Part shown: in pieces, positions 37,821 through 50,975 of the stretch | Layout: each line of letters begins with the position of its first letter | Numbering within the stretch: position 1 is the stretch's first letter | Position numbers and translations under genes: made by a program | Source of the DNA: Hydrogenophilus sp. | GTDB lineage: Bacteria; Pseudomonadota; Gammaproteobacteria; Burkholderiales; Thiobacillaceae | Direction: 5' to 3' | Assembly (NCBI GenBank): GCA_020725265.1 | Contig: DYFK01000008.1 | Coordinates: forward strand, 87,846-151,845 | Length of the DNA stretch: 64,000 nucleotides | The notes under the pieces: model-generated | Told to the model about the DNA's origin: nothing | What the model saw: the letters and a program-made list of their open reading frames with translations, nothing else | Databases searched by the model: none

Positions 37821-39989
37821 ATGAGAAGCCATCCGTTTCGGCCCGCCCGCGCATCCGCGCTGCTGGCGACCCTGCTCGCCGGCGCCATGGCCGGACTGTC
37901 CGCGCACGCGGCGCGGATCGTGGTGAACAGCGCATCGGATGTGGTCGCCGACGATGGCGTCTGCACCTTGCGCGAGGCCATCGTCAACGCCAACCAGGAC
38001 AGCCAGGCCGGTTCGGTGGATTGCGTCGCCGGCGCCGGCGACGACACGATCAGCTTCGCCGCGCCGTACACCATCACGCTCGCCGGCAGCCAGCTTCCCG
38101 CCGTGACCGGCACCATCGTCATCGAGGGCCTGGGCGCCGACAACACCCTCATCCAGGCCTCGGTCAACAACCCGGTGACCCAGTCGCCCGCGACGGCGAC
38201 GCACGAATACCGCGTGTTCGAAGTCGCCGCCACCGGCAATCTGTCGCTGGACGGAGCCGCCGTGCGCCATGGTCGCTGCTCCGGCGGTTGTTTGCCGAAC
38301 CCGGCCGGCGGCGGTGGCGGCATCATCAACAGCGGCGTGCTGAGGATCAGCAACGCCAAGGTGACCGGCAACGATTCCTCGGCCCTCGGCGGCGCGGTGC
38401 GCAATGAACCGGGCAGTATTTCCGAGTACGTGAATGTCGTTTTCCAGGGCAACAAGGCGAATTTCGGCGGCGGGATGTTCAACAACCAGAACAGCATTCC
38501 GGTGCAGACGGGCGTGACCTTCGACGGCAATGCCGCGAATTTCGGGGGCGGCGCCTACAACTACAACACCTCGGCGGTGACCTATGACGGCGTCACCTTC
38601 AGCAGCAACAGCGCGGTCAACTCTGGGGGTGGCATGGCCAATGAAAATGCCAGCCCGGCCATCGTCAACACAACCTTCAGCCACAACACCACCAGCGGCC
38701 AGGGTGGCGGCATGGAGATGCTGGGCGGCGTCGTCACCCTGCTCAACGTCACGTTCACCGGAAACACGGCCGCCGCCAACAAGGGCGGCGGCATCAACAA
38801 CATCTTTGGCACGATGCGACTGGACAATGTGATCATCGCCAACAGCACCGGCGGCGATTGCATGTCCGACACCAGCTTCGGCGGCGCCGGGCTCGATGCC
38901 GCTTCCAGTTACAACCTGATCGAGGACGCGGCCCACGCCTGCGGCGCGCAGAACGGGGTCAACGGCAACCTCGTCGGCGTCGATCCCCAGTTGGGCGGCC
39001 TGGCGAACAACGGCGGTTCCACGCTCACCCATTCCCTGCCGGCCGGTTCGCCGGCGGTCAACGCCGGCGCGCCCATCGGTTGCGCCGCCAGGGATCAGCG
39101 CGGCGTGACGCGTCCGCAACTGGGCACCTGCGACATCGGCGCCTTCGAATACAAGCCGCCGACGCCGCCGGTCGTGACCGGCCTGACCCTGCCCGGCGCG
39201 ATTCCGGTGCTGGAAAACCAGCGCATCACCACCGGCGTCACGCAACTCATCGTTGATTTCGACCAGGAAGTACTCGCCGACGGTGGCGCCGGCGCGGCCA
39301 ACAATCCCGCCAACTACCTGCTGGCGCGCGCCGGCGGCAACGGCTTTCAGACCGGCGCCTGCGCGGGCGGCGTGGCCGGCGGCGACGTGGCGGTGACGAT
39401 CGACAGCGTCGCGTATGCCGACGGCGGCGGCTCGGGGCCGTTCCAGGCAACCCTGAACCTGAACGGTGGCGGCGCCTTGCCGGCCGGCGCGTACCGGCTG
39501 TTCGTCTGCGGGACCACGTCGATCCACAATGCCAACGGCGATGGGCTCAACGGCGGCCTGCTGGATTTCGGCCGGAGCTTCATGGTCGCCGACAGCGTCA
39601 CGCCGTTGACGGTGAGCAGCCTCGTCGTCGACGCGACGGCGCCGGCCACCCTGTACAGCGCGATCCACGGCGCCGGCATCTTCAAGAGCACCGATGGCGG
39701 CGGTCAGTGGAGCGCGGCGGCCACCCAGCCCACCCACCTCGACATCAGGGCGCTGCTGATGGAAAGCGCCACCGTGCTGTATGCCGCCAGCCACGGCGGC
39801 GGCGTGTTCAAGAGCGGCAATGCCGGCGTCGACTGGACCGCCTGCGTCACGCAGCCCGGCAATCTCAACCTGTTGTCCCTGGCCCGGAGCGGTAACGGCA
39901 CGCTGTACGCCGGCAGCGAGGCGGGCGTGCATGCCAGCGCCGACGGCTGCGCCACCTGGACGGCGATCAACAACGGTCTGCCGAACTGA
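37821..39989 (+). CDS. CSLREA-domain secreted beta-helix-like protein with Asp-box-like C-terminal repeats
   Basis: VVADDGVCTLREAIVNAN; repeated GGG(I/M)xN; C-terminal GIFKSTDGGGQW / GVFKSGNAGVDW / GVHASADGCATW. Confidence 0.75.
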   Translation: MRSHPFRPARASALLATLLAGAMAGLSAHAARIVVNSASDVVADDGVCTLREAIVNANQDSQAGSVDCVAGAGDDTISFAAPYTITLAGSQLPAVTGTIVIEGLGADNTLIQASVNNPVTQSPATATHEYRVFEVAATGNLSLDGAAVRHGRCSGGCLPNPAGGGGGIINSGVLRISNAKVTGNDSSALGGAVRNEPGSISEYVNVVFQGNKANFGGGMFNNQNSIPVQTGVTFDGNAANFGGGAYNYNTSAVTYDGVTFSSNSAVNSGGGMANENASPAIVNTTFSHNTTSGQGGGMEMLGGVVTLLNVTFTGNTAAANKGGGINNIFGTMRLDNVIIANSTGGDCMSDTSFGGAGLDAASSYNLIEDAAHACGAQNGVNGNLVGVDPQLGGLANNGGSTLTHSLPAGSPAVNAGAPIGCAARDQRGVTRPQLGTCDIGAFEYKPPTPPVVTGLTLPGAIPVLENQRITTGVTQLIVDFDQEVLADGGAGAANNPANYLLARAGGNGFQTGACAGGVAGGDVAVTIDSVAYADGGGSGPFQATLNLNGGGALPAGAYRLFVCGTTSIHNANGDGLNGGLLDFGRSFMVADSVTPLTVSSLVVDATAPATLYSAIHGAGIFKSTDGGGQWSAAATQPTHLDIRALLMESATVLYAASHGGGVFKSGNAGVDWTACVTQPGNLNLLSLARSGNGTLYAGSEAGVHASADGCATWTAINNGLPN

Positions 39990-40073
39990 GCCGACGCGCG
40001 CGGCCGCCCGACATCCGCCCGACTGCCGCCGCCAGCTTTGGCCAGGGCGCGCGCGAAGGCCGCCGGCGCCGGG

Positions 40074-40355
40074 TCAACCCTTGTCGCCCATGCGCCCGAT
40101 GGCGCAACTGACGAAGGAGGTGGCCTTGGCCTTCAGCGAGGCTACGCCCTGGGCGCTGCCGGTTTCCGGATAGCCGGCCTGGAGCAGGCTCTCGACCACG
40201 GCGGCGCGTCGGGAATCGTCGGCCTCCACCCGTACCTTGCCTTCCTCGATCATGACCTCGACCGCGTCCACGCCGGGCAGGGCCTGGAGACGCTTGCGGA
40301 TGGTGTTGGCGCAGCCGCCGCACTTGATGTTGTCCACTTCGATGATGAATGCCAT
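40074..40355 (-). CDS. Heavy-metal-associated (HMA) domain protein
   Basis: IEVDNIKCGGCANTIRKRLQALPGVDAVEV. Confidence 0.88.
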   Translation of the reverse strand: MAFIIEVDNIKCGGCANTIRKRLQALPGVDAVEVMIEEGKVRVEADDSRRAAVVESLLQAGYPETGSAQGVASLKAKATSFVSCAIGRMGDKG

Positions 40356-40516
40356 GAGATTTCTCCTTGACGGGGTGGTCCATTCTATCGCCGGCGGCTG
40401 GGGTGGACCGGTCGGCCCGGTCGATGGCCGGCGAGGCGACGCCGATCAAGCCATGTCGACGCTGACGGGCGTTTTGATGGTAACGTCGGCGTGTCTCTTT
40501 GCTTAGGACTCGCGAC

Positions 40517-41980
40517 GTGGCGGAACTGCGCGCTCTCGTGGTCGACGACTCGAAAGTCGGTCGACTGACCATGCGGAAGAAACTGGAGGCGATCGGCATC
40601 CAGGTGGATATGGTGGAATCCGGCCCGGAGGCGCTGGATTACCTTGGCCGTCAGCGACCGGACCTGATCTTCATGGATCACATGATGCCGGAGATGGACG
40701 GCTTCGAGGTCACCCGGCGGATCAAGGCGACACCGATCATTCAGGATCTCCCGGTGATCATCGTCAGCGGCAACGATGAGCCGGCCTTCGTCGAGCAGGC
40801 CCGTGCCGCCGGCGCCATCGACGCCATCACCAAACCGCCGCCGCCAGGCGTCCTGGAAGCCATCCTCGCGGATCTCGCCAGCGCCGCGTCGCGGCTGGCG
40901 GCCGCGCCACCTCCGGTTGCCCAGCCGGCGCCGTCGACGCCTGCTCCGACGATGGCGATGGACCGGGCCGCCGTGCAGTCGTTGGTCGAGCAGCTGCTGG
41001 GCGCCGCCGTGGAGCCGTTGCGCGAGGAGTTGCTGGCCGAATTCGATGTCCGGCTGGAAGCGCGGCTCGTTGGTCATCGTCCGGGTGTCGATCCGGGCTT
41101 CGAGACGCGCTTCGAGACGCGCTTCGAGACGCGCCTGGCCGATCTGGAGACGAAAATCGCCGCGCCCGGCCCGGATGTCGATGGCCTGCGCGCCGGGCTT
41201 GCGGCGGACGTCGCCTCGATGGCCGCCGAACTGGATGCGACCTGGCGGGCCAGGCTGGACGAACTCTCCACCCGGGTCGACTCCGGGCTGGCCGCGCTGG
41301 ATGCCCGGCTCGGCGAAGGCATCGCCGGATTGGATCGCCAGCGGGAAGAAGCACGGGCCGAGCTGGCCGGGCGGTGTCAGGTTCTGGAGCAGCGGTTCGC
41401 CGCGATCGCGGATGCCAGCGCCGGAACCGATGCCGAAGCCCTGCTGGCCGCGTTCGACCAACGGCTGTCGGCGCGGCTGGAGGAAACCCGGGCCGAGTTG
41501 CTCGCCCATATCCGGGAACGTGCGTCACCGCCGTCCGAGACCGCGCGCGAGGAGGCTTCGGCCGAGATCTCCGTGGCGCTGGCCGATTTGCGTGTCGAAT
41601 TCGCCGCGTTGCGTGATCAGGCCGAGTCGGCGAGGCGGGACCAGCATGCCTTGCGCGCCGATCTGTCCGCCCAGGGAGAGGCCGTGCGCGCCATTCTTGA
41701 AGACGATCGTGACCCGCGCCTGGACCGTCTCGCCGAGCAGCAGGCGAAACTGGCGGGTGATCTGGAATCCCTGGCCGGAAAGCTGGACGGTGTCGAATCC
41801 GTCGACGCCGGAGAAGCCGTGACCGAGGCGGCCACGCCATCGGCCGGCGCGCCCATTGACGCCGGTCTGGCCGATGAAATCGCGCGTTTGCGGGCCAGGG
41901 TGAAAACCCTGACGCTGGCGCTGGCGGTCGGCGGAGGCGCGTTGCTGGTCGCCGTCGGCGCGCTGTTCCTCAGGGGTTGA
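40517..41980 (+). CDS. Receiver domain - coiled coil - C-terminal TM anchor protein
   Basis: LRALVVDDSKVGRLTMRKKLEAIG, LIFMDHMMPEMDGFE; long Ala/Glu/Arg-rich coiled coil; ends TLALAVGGGALLVAVGALFLRG; GTG start inferred. Confidence 0.75.
   Translation: MAELRALVVDDSKVGRLTMRKKLEAIGIQVDMVESGPEALDYLGRQRPDLIFMDHMMPEMDGFEVTRRIKATPIIQDLPVIIVSGNDEPAFVEQARAAGAIDAITKPPPPGVLEAILADLASAASRLAAAPPPVAQPAPSTPAPTMAMDRAAVQSLVEQLLGAAVEPLREELLAEFDVRLEARLVGHRPGVDPGFETRFETRFETRLADLETKIAAPGPDVDGLRAGLAADVASMAAELDATWRARLDELSTRVDSGLAALDARLGEGIAGLDRQREEARAELAGRCQVLEQRFAAIADASAGTDAEALLAAFDQRLSARLEETRAELLAHIRERASPPSETAREEASAEISVALADLRVEFAALRDQAESARRDQHALRADLSAQGEAVRAILEDDRDPRLDRLAEQQAKLAGDLESLAGKLDGVESVDAGEAVTEAATPSAGAPIDAGLADEIARLRARVKTLTLALAVGGGALLVAVGALFLRG
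41099..41134 (+). repeat. Three perfect tandem copies of TTCGAGACGCGC (FETR)
   Basis: Direct inspection. Confidence 0.9.
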
Positions 41981-42000
41981 GCGGCGGCGTTGCGCGCGCT

Positions 42001-42621
42001 TCAGTCCGCGTACTTGATCGAGCAACCGTAGGGTCTGGTGTTCGACCGCGCGATCTTCCTGCCACTGGCCAGATCGTCGAGGGCCAGTTTCACGTAATTG
42101 TCGGCCTTGGCGATGTCTTCCTTCCTGGCCGACGGGATGCTGTCGATTCCGCCCTTGTAGACCAGCCGGCCGGTCGGATCGATGATGAACATGTGCGGGG
42201 TGGTGCGTGCCTCGTACAGCCGGCCGATCCGGCCATCCGGGTCGAGGATCGCTCCGGCCGGCTGGGCGTCGCGCTCCGCGTTGAGCTTGCGCGCGGTCGG
42301 TCCGTCGACATGGCCTTGCGTGCCGGGCGCCGACGAGATGACCTGCAACCAGACGATGCCCTTGCCGGCGGCCTCCTTCTGCATCGCCGGGATATTGCCG
42401 CTGTCGTAATGCTTCCTGACGTATGGGCAGTCATGGTTGGTCCATTCGAGCACGACGGTCTTGCCGCGATACTGTTCCAGGCTGGCCATGCCGCCGCCGG
42501 CCAGCGTACCGGTGAACGCCGGCGCCGGTTGATCCAGATTGGCGGCGGCGCCGGCGCCGCCGGCCAGCAGTCCGAGCGCGAGGCCGAGGACGGCCGACGG
42601 GATGAATGGGCGCGATTTCAT
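42001..42621 (-). CDS. Thioredoxin-like/AhpC-TSA-family periplasmic protein
   Basis: Signal peptide; VVLEWTNHDCPYVRKHYDSGNIP, TPHMFIIDPTGRLVYKGGID. Confidence 0.85.
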   Translation of the reverse strand: MKSRPFIPSAVLGLALGLLAGGAGAAANLDQPAPAFTGTLAGGGMASLEQYRGKTVVLEWTNHDCPYVRKHYDSGNIPAMQKEAAGKGIVWLQVISSAPGTQGHVDGPTARKLNAERDAQPAGAILDPDGRIGRLYEARTTPHMFIIDPTGRLVYKGGIDSIPSARKEDIAKADNYVKLALDDLASGRKIARSNTRPYGCSIKYAD

Positions 42622-44792
42622 GAAGACTCCTTCGGATCGGGGGGTGGAGAAACGCCGGCGGCGGGGAACAGATGGTCGCGGACGATGCGTGGCGTCAGCA
42701 GTTGTGGCAGCACCACCGGCTCGCCACCGTTGGCCGGGTAATAGACATACAGCGGTACGCCGCCGCGGCCGAATTCGCCGAGATAGCGGCTGATTTCCGG
42801 ATCCCGGTTGGTCCAGTCGCCCTTCAGGTACGCGATGCCGCGCGCCTCGAAGGTGTCGACGATGTCGGCGTCGCGTAGCGCGACGCGTTCGTTGACCAGG
42901 CAGCTGATGCACCAGGCGGCGGTCATGTTCACGAACACCGGCGTGCCGTTCTGACGCAGCTCGGCGAGACGTTCGGCGGAATAGGCCCGCCATTGCGCGC
43001 CTCCGTCCGTCGATGCGGCGTCGCGGGCCGTCTCGCGCCAGCCATCGAGGGCAAGTGCGCCGCCAAGCAGCGCGGTGGCGACCGCCAGTCCGGCACCGAT
43101 GGTCCCACTCAGACGTACGCGCGCGCAGCCTTGCCGGGTGATCGAGTACAGCCATCCGGCCAGCGCGATCAGCAGCATGCCGGTCAGCGCCACCGGCACG
43201 GCATCGGCGCCAGCCTGCCTGGCCAGCACCCAGACCAGCCAGATGGCCGCGCCATACATCGGAAATGCCAGCGTCTGTCTGAGCCGTTCCATCCATGGGC
43301 CGGGCCGTGGCAGCAGGCGTTGCAGTCGCGGCCATGCGCTGAGCAGCAGGTAAGGCAGCGCCAGGCCCAAGCCGAGGCTGAGAAACACCGCGAACAGGAT
43401 CGCCGTCGGCTGGCTGACCGCGTATCCGATCGCCGCGCCCATGAACGGCGCGGTGCATGGCGTGGCGACGACGGCGGCCAGCACCCCGGTGAAAAAGCTG
43501 CCGGTGTAGCCACCGCGGCCGGCCAGCGACGAGCCGACGCCGGCCACCGAGGCGCCGATGGTGAACAGGCCGGACAGGTTGAGCCCGACGGCGAACATCA
43601 GGTAGGCGACCAGCACGACGAATACCGGCGACTGATACTGGAATCCCCAGCCGATCGCCTGGCCGCCCGCCCTGAGCGCGATCAGCGCCAGCGCCAGCAG
43701 CGCGAAGCTGGCCAGCACGCCGGCGGCATAGGCCCAGCCCAGCCGGTGTGTTCGCGCGGGCGTGTGTCCGGTGTGCCCGAGCAGGGACAAGGCCTTGATC
43801 GACAGCACCGGGAACACGCAGGGCATCAGGTTGAGAAGGATGCCGCCGAGGAAGGCGAGCGCCATCGCCATGACCGGCGCCGGTTGTCCGCCATGAGCGG
43901 CGGGTATGACGGCGTGATCGGCGGAGATCTCGTAGCCGACGGATGCGTCGTCCGCGCCGCCATCCGGAGTCAGCGCCAGGACACCGCGCAGGCGTTCGCC
44001 GTCGGCGGGTGGGGTTTCGCCGGGGGGCAGTTCGAGCGTCAGCCGTCCATCGTTCAGCGAAAAGACCTGGGTGGCGCTCTGGTCGATCGCGCCCCACTGA
44101 TCCGGGTAGAACCAGGCGCTGGCGGGGCGGCCGATATCCAGGCCGTCGAGATGCAGGCGCAGACCACCGTCGGCGGTTCGTCGGAAGGAGGCCGGCCCCG
44201 GCGCTGGCCGCGGCAGGCGCGCCAGCGCCTGTTCGATGGCCGGATCACCCGGACCCGGCCGTGCCTCGGCGCCAAGTACCGGCAACCGGATGGCGAGTTC
44301 GACCTCCTCGGGAATGCATTCTTCCCGACAGACCAGCCAGCTGACCGTGGCGCGCGCCACGAACGGCCGGTTGTCCGGCAGCGTTTCCGGCAGCCTGACC
44401 GGCGTCAGCAGCGTGACTTCATTTTCGTAGCCGTAGTTGGTGATCGGCCCCAGCGTGATGCGTCCGGGGGTGGGCCAGCGGATGTCGCCGGCCTCGACGC
44501 CCTCGGGCAGGCGCCAGGTGATGGTGGTCGGCGAGCCGGAGTCGCCGGGGTTCTTCCAGTAGGTATGCCAGTGAGGAATGATCCGCTGTCGTACACCCAG
44601 CAGGATTTCCCGGCCCGGCCGGACGGCATCGGCGGAGGCCAGCAGCGTGGCCGTGACATGCGGCGTTGCCGCCGCCGGGCCCGGCTCGACCACCGTCGCG
44701 CGGGCGCCGGACAGGGGCAGGGCGCAGACGGCCAGAACTCCGAGCAAGCGTCGGTGGCGACGGAGAAAAAGCCCTGGCGACCCAGGCATCAC
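42618..44792 (-). CDS. dsbD: Thiol:disulfide interchange protein DsbD-like
   Basis: FLGGILLNLMPCVFPVLSIKAL, VATPCTAPFMGAAIGYA, AAWCISCLVNERVAL. Confidence 0.9.
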   Translation of the reverse strand: MMPGSPGLFLRRHRRLLGVLAVCALPLSGARATVVEPGPAAATPHVTATLLASADAVRPGREILLGVRQRIIPHWHTYWKNPGDSGSPTTITWRLPEGVEAGDIRWPTPGRITLGPITNYGYENEVTLLTPVRLPETLPDNRPFVARATVSWLVCREECIPEEVELAIRLPVLGAEARPGPGDPAIEQALARLPRPAPGPASFRRTADGGLRLHLDGLDIGRPASAWFYPDQWGAIDQSATQVFSLNDGRLTLELPPGETPPADGERLRGVLALTPDGGADDASVGYEISADHAVIPAAHGGQPAPVMAMALAFLGGILLNLMPCVFPVLSIKALSLLGHTGHTPARTHRLGWAYAAGVLASFALLALALIALRAGGQAIGWGFQYQSPVFVVLVAYLMFAVGLNLSGLFTIGASVAGVGSSLAGRGGYTGSFFTGVLAAVVATPCTAPFMGAAIGYAVSQPTAILFAVFLSLGLGLALPYLLLSAWPRLQRLLPRPGPWMERLRQTLAFPMYGAAIWLVWVLARQAGADAVPVALTGMLLIALAGWLYSITRQGCARVRLSGTIGAGLAVATALLGGALALDGWRETARDAASTDGGAQWRAYSAERLAELRQNGTPVFVNMTAAWCISCLVNERVALRDADIVDTFEARGIAYLKGDWTNRDPEISRYLGEFGRGGVPLYVYYPANGGEPVVLPQLLTPRIVRDHLFPAAGVSPPPDPKESS

Positions 44793-44838
44793 CGCGAGTT
44801 TCCGTCCGAGGGCGTGACCGGCCGCCGGCGGCGGGGGT

Positions 44839-46811
<1,973 letters not shown>

Positions 46812-46880
46812 GATCGCCGGGATTCTAGCGCGAGTCGCCATCCGCCCGGCGGGCCAAGGCCGGGCGCGCCGGACGCGGGG

Positions 46881-48497
46881 TCAGATCCGGAACTGGCCGA
46901 CCAGCTCGTCCAGTTCGCGCGCCAGGGTGTCGAGCTTGCGGCTGGCGTCCTGGGTGTTGTGGGCGTGGCCTGTGGCTTCCCGGGCGACGCTGCCGATGTC
47001 GCCGATCTTCCGGCTGATGTTCTCGGCCACCGAGCTTTGCTCGCCGGAGCGCGCGGCGATGCCGGTATTGAGCTGGCTGATGGTGTCGACCGAGGCGGCG
47101 ATGGTGCCGAGCGCCTCGGCGGTTTCCTCGACACTGTGGACACTGAACTCGGTTTTTTCCTCGGCGTTCTGGATGGCGCCGACGGCTTCCTGGGCGCGGC
47201 CCTGGACCTTGACGATGATGGTCTCGATTTCCTCGGTGGCGGACTGGGTGCGTTGCGCCAGGGTGCGCACCTCGTCCGCGACCACCGCGAAACCGCGGCC
47301 CTGTTCGCCGGCGCGGGCGGCCTCGATGGCGGCGTTGAGGGCGAGCAGGTTGGTCTGTTCGGCGATCTCGCGGATCAGGCCGATGACGCGGCCGATGTCG
47401 CGGCTGTCGGTGTCCAGCCGCTGGATCACGGCAACCGCCTGTTCGAGTTGCTGCGACATCGCCGAGATCGCGCCGAGCGCGTTGGTGGCGGTGTGCGCGC
47501 CTTCCCGCGCTTCGCCGTTGGCCTGGTCGGCGGCATTGGCGGCCTCGCGGGTGTTGCTGGCGACTTCCTGGACGGTGCCGGCGAGCTGATGCAGGGCGCC
47601 GGCGAGTTCCTCGGTGTCCGACAACTGCCGTTCGACGCCCTGCTGGGTCTGGGTGGATACCCGCACCAGTTCGCTGGCGACCTGGGTCAGGTTGTGGGTG
47701 GCGCCGCGCACCTGGCCAAGAATGCCGGAGAAGCGTTCGAGCATGGTGTTGAAGGCGGTGGCCGCGCAGGCGATCTCGTCCTGGCCTTCGATGGGCGCGC
47801 GCAACGACAGGTCGGATTGCTGCTCGACCCGGTTCATGTGGTCGGTGAGCCGGTTGATCGGCTGGGCGACCACGCGCTTGAGCGCGGCCGACAGCAGCGC
47901 CATGCCGATCACGAACAGGGCCAGGTGGATGGCCAAGCTTTCCAGGCCGGAGTTGCGGATGCCGGCGTCGGCCGGTTTCAGGTCGTAGCTGACGCGGATG
48001 GCGCCAAGCACGGTGCCGGACGGTACCGTGTGGCAGCCCATGCAGTTGGCGCCACGGGTGTTTTCAGTGGCGCGGTAGGGACGCACCACGGTCAGCCGCC
48101 GGCCGTCGGCGGTGCTTTCGATACGGACCACGTCCTCGCCGCCAAGCGCGGCGCGGTCGAGATCGTCGACGGGTTTCTCGTCTTCCTTGCCGGGACCGTA
48201 CTGGCCGGCCACGGCGTCGCCGCGCATGACCCGGGCCTCGATGACGTTGTCCTGGGCGGAGATCTGCTCTCGCAGTTCGTGCCGGCTGTCCATGCCGCCG
48301 GTCAGCATCAGCTTGTTGAGACCGTCGAAATAGCCGTCGGCGATGGCGCGGGTCTGGTCGGTGGTGAAGCGCTCGGCCATGCCCTTTTCGCTGAAATAGG
48401 CATGCATCAGCGAAGCGGTCAGCAGAACCAGGAACAGCATCGCCGTGAAAACGAGTATCTTGGATGTAACCGTGCGGGCGCAGGATTTGAGTCTCAT
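46881..48497 (-). CDS. Methyl-accepting chemotaxis protein with heme-c (CxxCH) periplasmic domain
   Basis: [60 protein letters not shown]. Confidence 0.93.
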   Translation of the reverse strand: MRLKSCARTVTSKILVFTAMLFLVLLTASLMHAYFSEKGMAERFTTDQTRAIADGYFDGLNKLMLTGGMDSRHELREQISAQDNVIEARVMRGDAVAGQYGPGKEDEKPVDDLDRAALGGEDVVRIESTADGRRLTVVRPYRATENTRGANCMGCHTVPSGTVLGAIRVSYDLKPADAGIRNSGLESLAIHLALFVIGMALLSAALKRVVAQPINRLTDHMNRVEQQSDLSLRAPIEGQDEIACAATAFNTMLERFSGILGQVRGATHNLTQVASELVRVSTQTQQGVERQLSDTEELAGALHQLAGTVQEVASNTREAANAADQANGEAREGAHTATNALGAISAMSQQLEQAVAVIQRLDTDSRDIGRVIGLIREIAEQTNLLALNAAIEAARAGEQGRGFAVVADEVRTLAQRTQSATEEIETIIVKVQGRAQEAVGAIQNAEEKTEFSVHSVEETAEALGTIAASVDTISQLNTGIAARSGEQSSVAENISRKIGDIGSVAREATGHAHNTQDASRKLDTLARELDELVGQFRI

Positions 48498-48660
48498 CGG
48501 GGTCTCTCTCATCCGTGTTCTATTGATGCGGGCTTTACGGCAATTCCATCGCGAACTTGAACGGTTTCGAAGTGGAATCGCGGAAATCTCCGGGAACCCT
48601 GGTGATCCTGGCGGCACTGAAAGCGGATGTCCGCGCGGACGGTACTGGAATCGGGACGGA

Positions 48661-49761
48661 ATGCCCATGGAATACCAATTGAATCGACTCGCCGAGGCGC
48701 TGGGCCTTGGTTTTCTTGCCGGCCCCTGGTTGTGGCAGGTGGCGACCGTGGTCGTGGCGGTGCTGGCGATCAACGTCGGCGCCTATTACCTGCTGCGCCA
48801 CATCGAGAAGGTGGCCGCGCGCACCGCGGCGGTCTGGGACGACGCCCTGATCCGGGCGTCGCGGCGGCCGCTGACCCTGATCCTGTGGGTGGTCGGCGCC
48901 GCCTACGCGCTGGCCATCGTCAATCGCCACGTCAGCCTGCCGTATTTCGATCTGGTCGCGCCGGCGCGGCTGGTGGTGGTCATCGCCGCGCTGGCCTGGT
49001 TCCTGATCCGGCTGATCAACTACATGGTCGAGAACATCGTCACCAACCGCCTGCGTCTGGCCGACAGTGTCGACCGCACCACGCTCGACGCCATGAGCAA
49101 GCTGGGCCGGGTCTCGGTGGTGATCATCGCCAGCCTGCTGATCCTGCAGAACCTGGGCGTCAGCGTCACCGGCGTGCTCGCCTTCGGCGGCATCGGCGGC
49201 ATCGCGGTCGGTTTCGCGGCCAAGGACATCCTGGCCAACTTCTTCGGCGGCCTGACCATCTACCTGGACCGGCCGTTCGTGGTCGGCGAGTGGATCCGGT
49301 CGCCGGACAAGAACATCGAGGGCACGGTCGAGTACATCGGCTGGCGCCACACCCGGGTGCGCGCGTTCAACCGCAATCCGATCTACGTGCCCAACGCGCT
49401 GTTCACCAACATCGTGGTGGAGAACCCGTCGCGCATGACCCATCGGCGCATCAAGGAGACCATCGGCATCCGCTACCAGGATGTCGGCAAGATGGCGGCG
49501 ATCGTCGCCGACGTGAAGGCGATGTTGCGCGCGCATCCGGACATCGACGCGAACACCACGCTGATCGTCAATTTCAATACCTTCGGTGAATCCTCGCTGG
49601 ATTTCTTCATCTATACCTTCACCCGCACGATCGACTGGACCACGTACCACGGGATCAAGCAGGATGTGCTGCTCAAGGTCGCCGACATCATCGCCGGGCA
49701 CGGCGCCGAGATCGCGTTCCCGACCCGCACGCTGCATGTCGAGCCGGCCACCGAGCATTAA
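48661..49761 (+). CDS. Mechanosensitive ion channel (MscS) family protein
   Basis: [41 protein letters not shown]. Confidence 0.94.
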   Translation: MPMEYQLNRLAEALGLGFLAGPWLWQVATVVVAVLAINVGAYYLLRHIEKVAARTAAVWDDALIRASRRPLTLILWVVGAAYALAIVNRHVSLPYFDLVAPARLVVVIAALAWFLIRLINYMVENIVTNRLRLADSVDRTTLDAMSKLGRVSVVIIASLLILQNLGVSVTGVLAFGGIGGIAVGFAAKDILANFFGGLTIYLDRPFVVGEWIRSPDKNIEGTVEYIGWRHTRVRAFNRNPIYVPNALFTNIVVENPSRMTHRRIKETIGIRYQDVGKMAAIVADVKAMLRAHPDIDANTTLIVNFNTFGESSLDFFIYTFTRTIDWTTYHGIKQDVLLKVADIIAGHGAEIAFPTRTLHVEPATEH

Positions 49762-49787
49762 CATCGCCGCAAATTCAGGAGCATTCG

Positions 49788-50324
49788 ATGCGCGCATGGT
49801 TGTGGATGGGGCTGTTGCTGCCGACGCTGGCGCTGGCCCAGGACTGGAAACTGGATCCGGCGCGCGGCCGGATCGCCTTCACGATCAAGCAGATGAACGT
49901 GCCGATGGAGGGCGGTTTCCGGCGTTTCAGCGCGCGCGCGGCGTTCGATCCGGCGCGGCCGGAGGCCGGGTCGTTGCGGATCGAGGTCGATATCGCCGGC
50001 ATCGATACCGGTACCGCCGAGGGTGACGCCGAGGTCCGGCGGCCGATCTGGTTCGACAGCGCGCGTTTCCCCAAGGCGGTGTTCGAATCGCGCCGGATCA
50101 CCCGGCTGGCCGATGGCCGTCTGGCCGCCCACGGCGACCTGACCGTGAAGGGTCGCGCCAGGGCGATCACCGTGCCGTTCACGCTGACCCGCGAGGGCAA
50201 CGGTTGGCTGGCGGAAGGCGGCTTCCCGTTGAAACGTTCGGATTTCGGCATTGGCGCCGGCGAATGGAACGATGTGGTCGCCGATCAGGCCGATATTCGC
50301 TTCCGCTTCCTGCTCACCCCCTGA
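49788..50324 (+). CDS. YceI-family protein
   Basis: WKLDPARGRIAFTIKQMNVPMEGGFRRF. Confidence 0.88.
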   Translation: MRAWLWMGLLLPTLALAQDWKLDPARGRIAFTIKQMNVPMEGGFRRFSARAAFDPARPEAGSLRIEVDIAGIDTGTAEGDAEVRRPIWFDSARFPKAVFESRRITRLADGRLAAHGDLTVKGRARAITVPFTLTREGNGWLAEGGFPLKRSDFGIGAGEWNDVVADQADIRFRFLLTP

Positions 50325-50335
50325 GGAGTCGCCCA

Positions 50336-50910
50336 TGCAAACGCAGTCGATGCGCGCGTTCGCGCTGTTCGCGGCATTCGCCGCCGTGGTCCCCGCCGGC
50401 GCCGCCGAGCGTTACGTGCTGGACCCGGAACACACCTTCCCGAGTTTCGAAATCCGCCATCAGCACGTGTCCTGGTTTCGCGGCAAGTTCAATCGCAGCC
50501 AGGGCCGGGTGGCGCTCGATCCGGGCGGCACGGAGAACCTGATCGAGGTGGTGGTCGACCCGGCCTCGGTCGACAGCGGCCATGACGGCCTCAACGCCAA
50601 GCTGCTCGGCGCCAACTTTTTCCAGACCGCCCGGTTTCCGGAAGTCCGTTTCGTCGCCCGCGACATCGAGTTCCGCGATGGCAGGCCGGTGCTCGCGCGT
50701 GGCGAGCTGACCCTGCTCGGCGAGACCCGTCCGGTCATCCTGGAAATCCGCGAGTTCGCCTGTGGCCGGCATTTCCCCAGCTTCCGGCATTTCTGCGGCG
50801 CCGACGTCCATGCCGTGATCCGCCGCTCCGAGTTCGGCATGAACTACGGGATTCCGCTGATCGGCGACGAGGTTCGGCTGGCGATCGAGGTGGAGGCGTT
50901 CCGCGAGTAG
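50336..50910 (+). CDS. YceI-family protein
   Basis: YVLDPEHTFPSFEIRHQHVSWFRGKFN. Confidence 0.9.
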
Positions 50911-50975
50911 CCCGGCGTGGCGGCGGGAGTAGAATCGGCGCCGCTTAGACCAGAAGCCACCGGGAGACATCGAGC

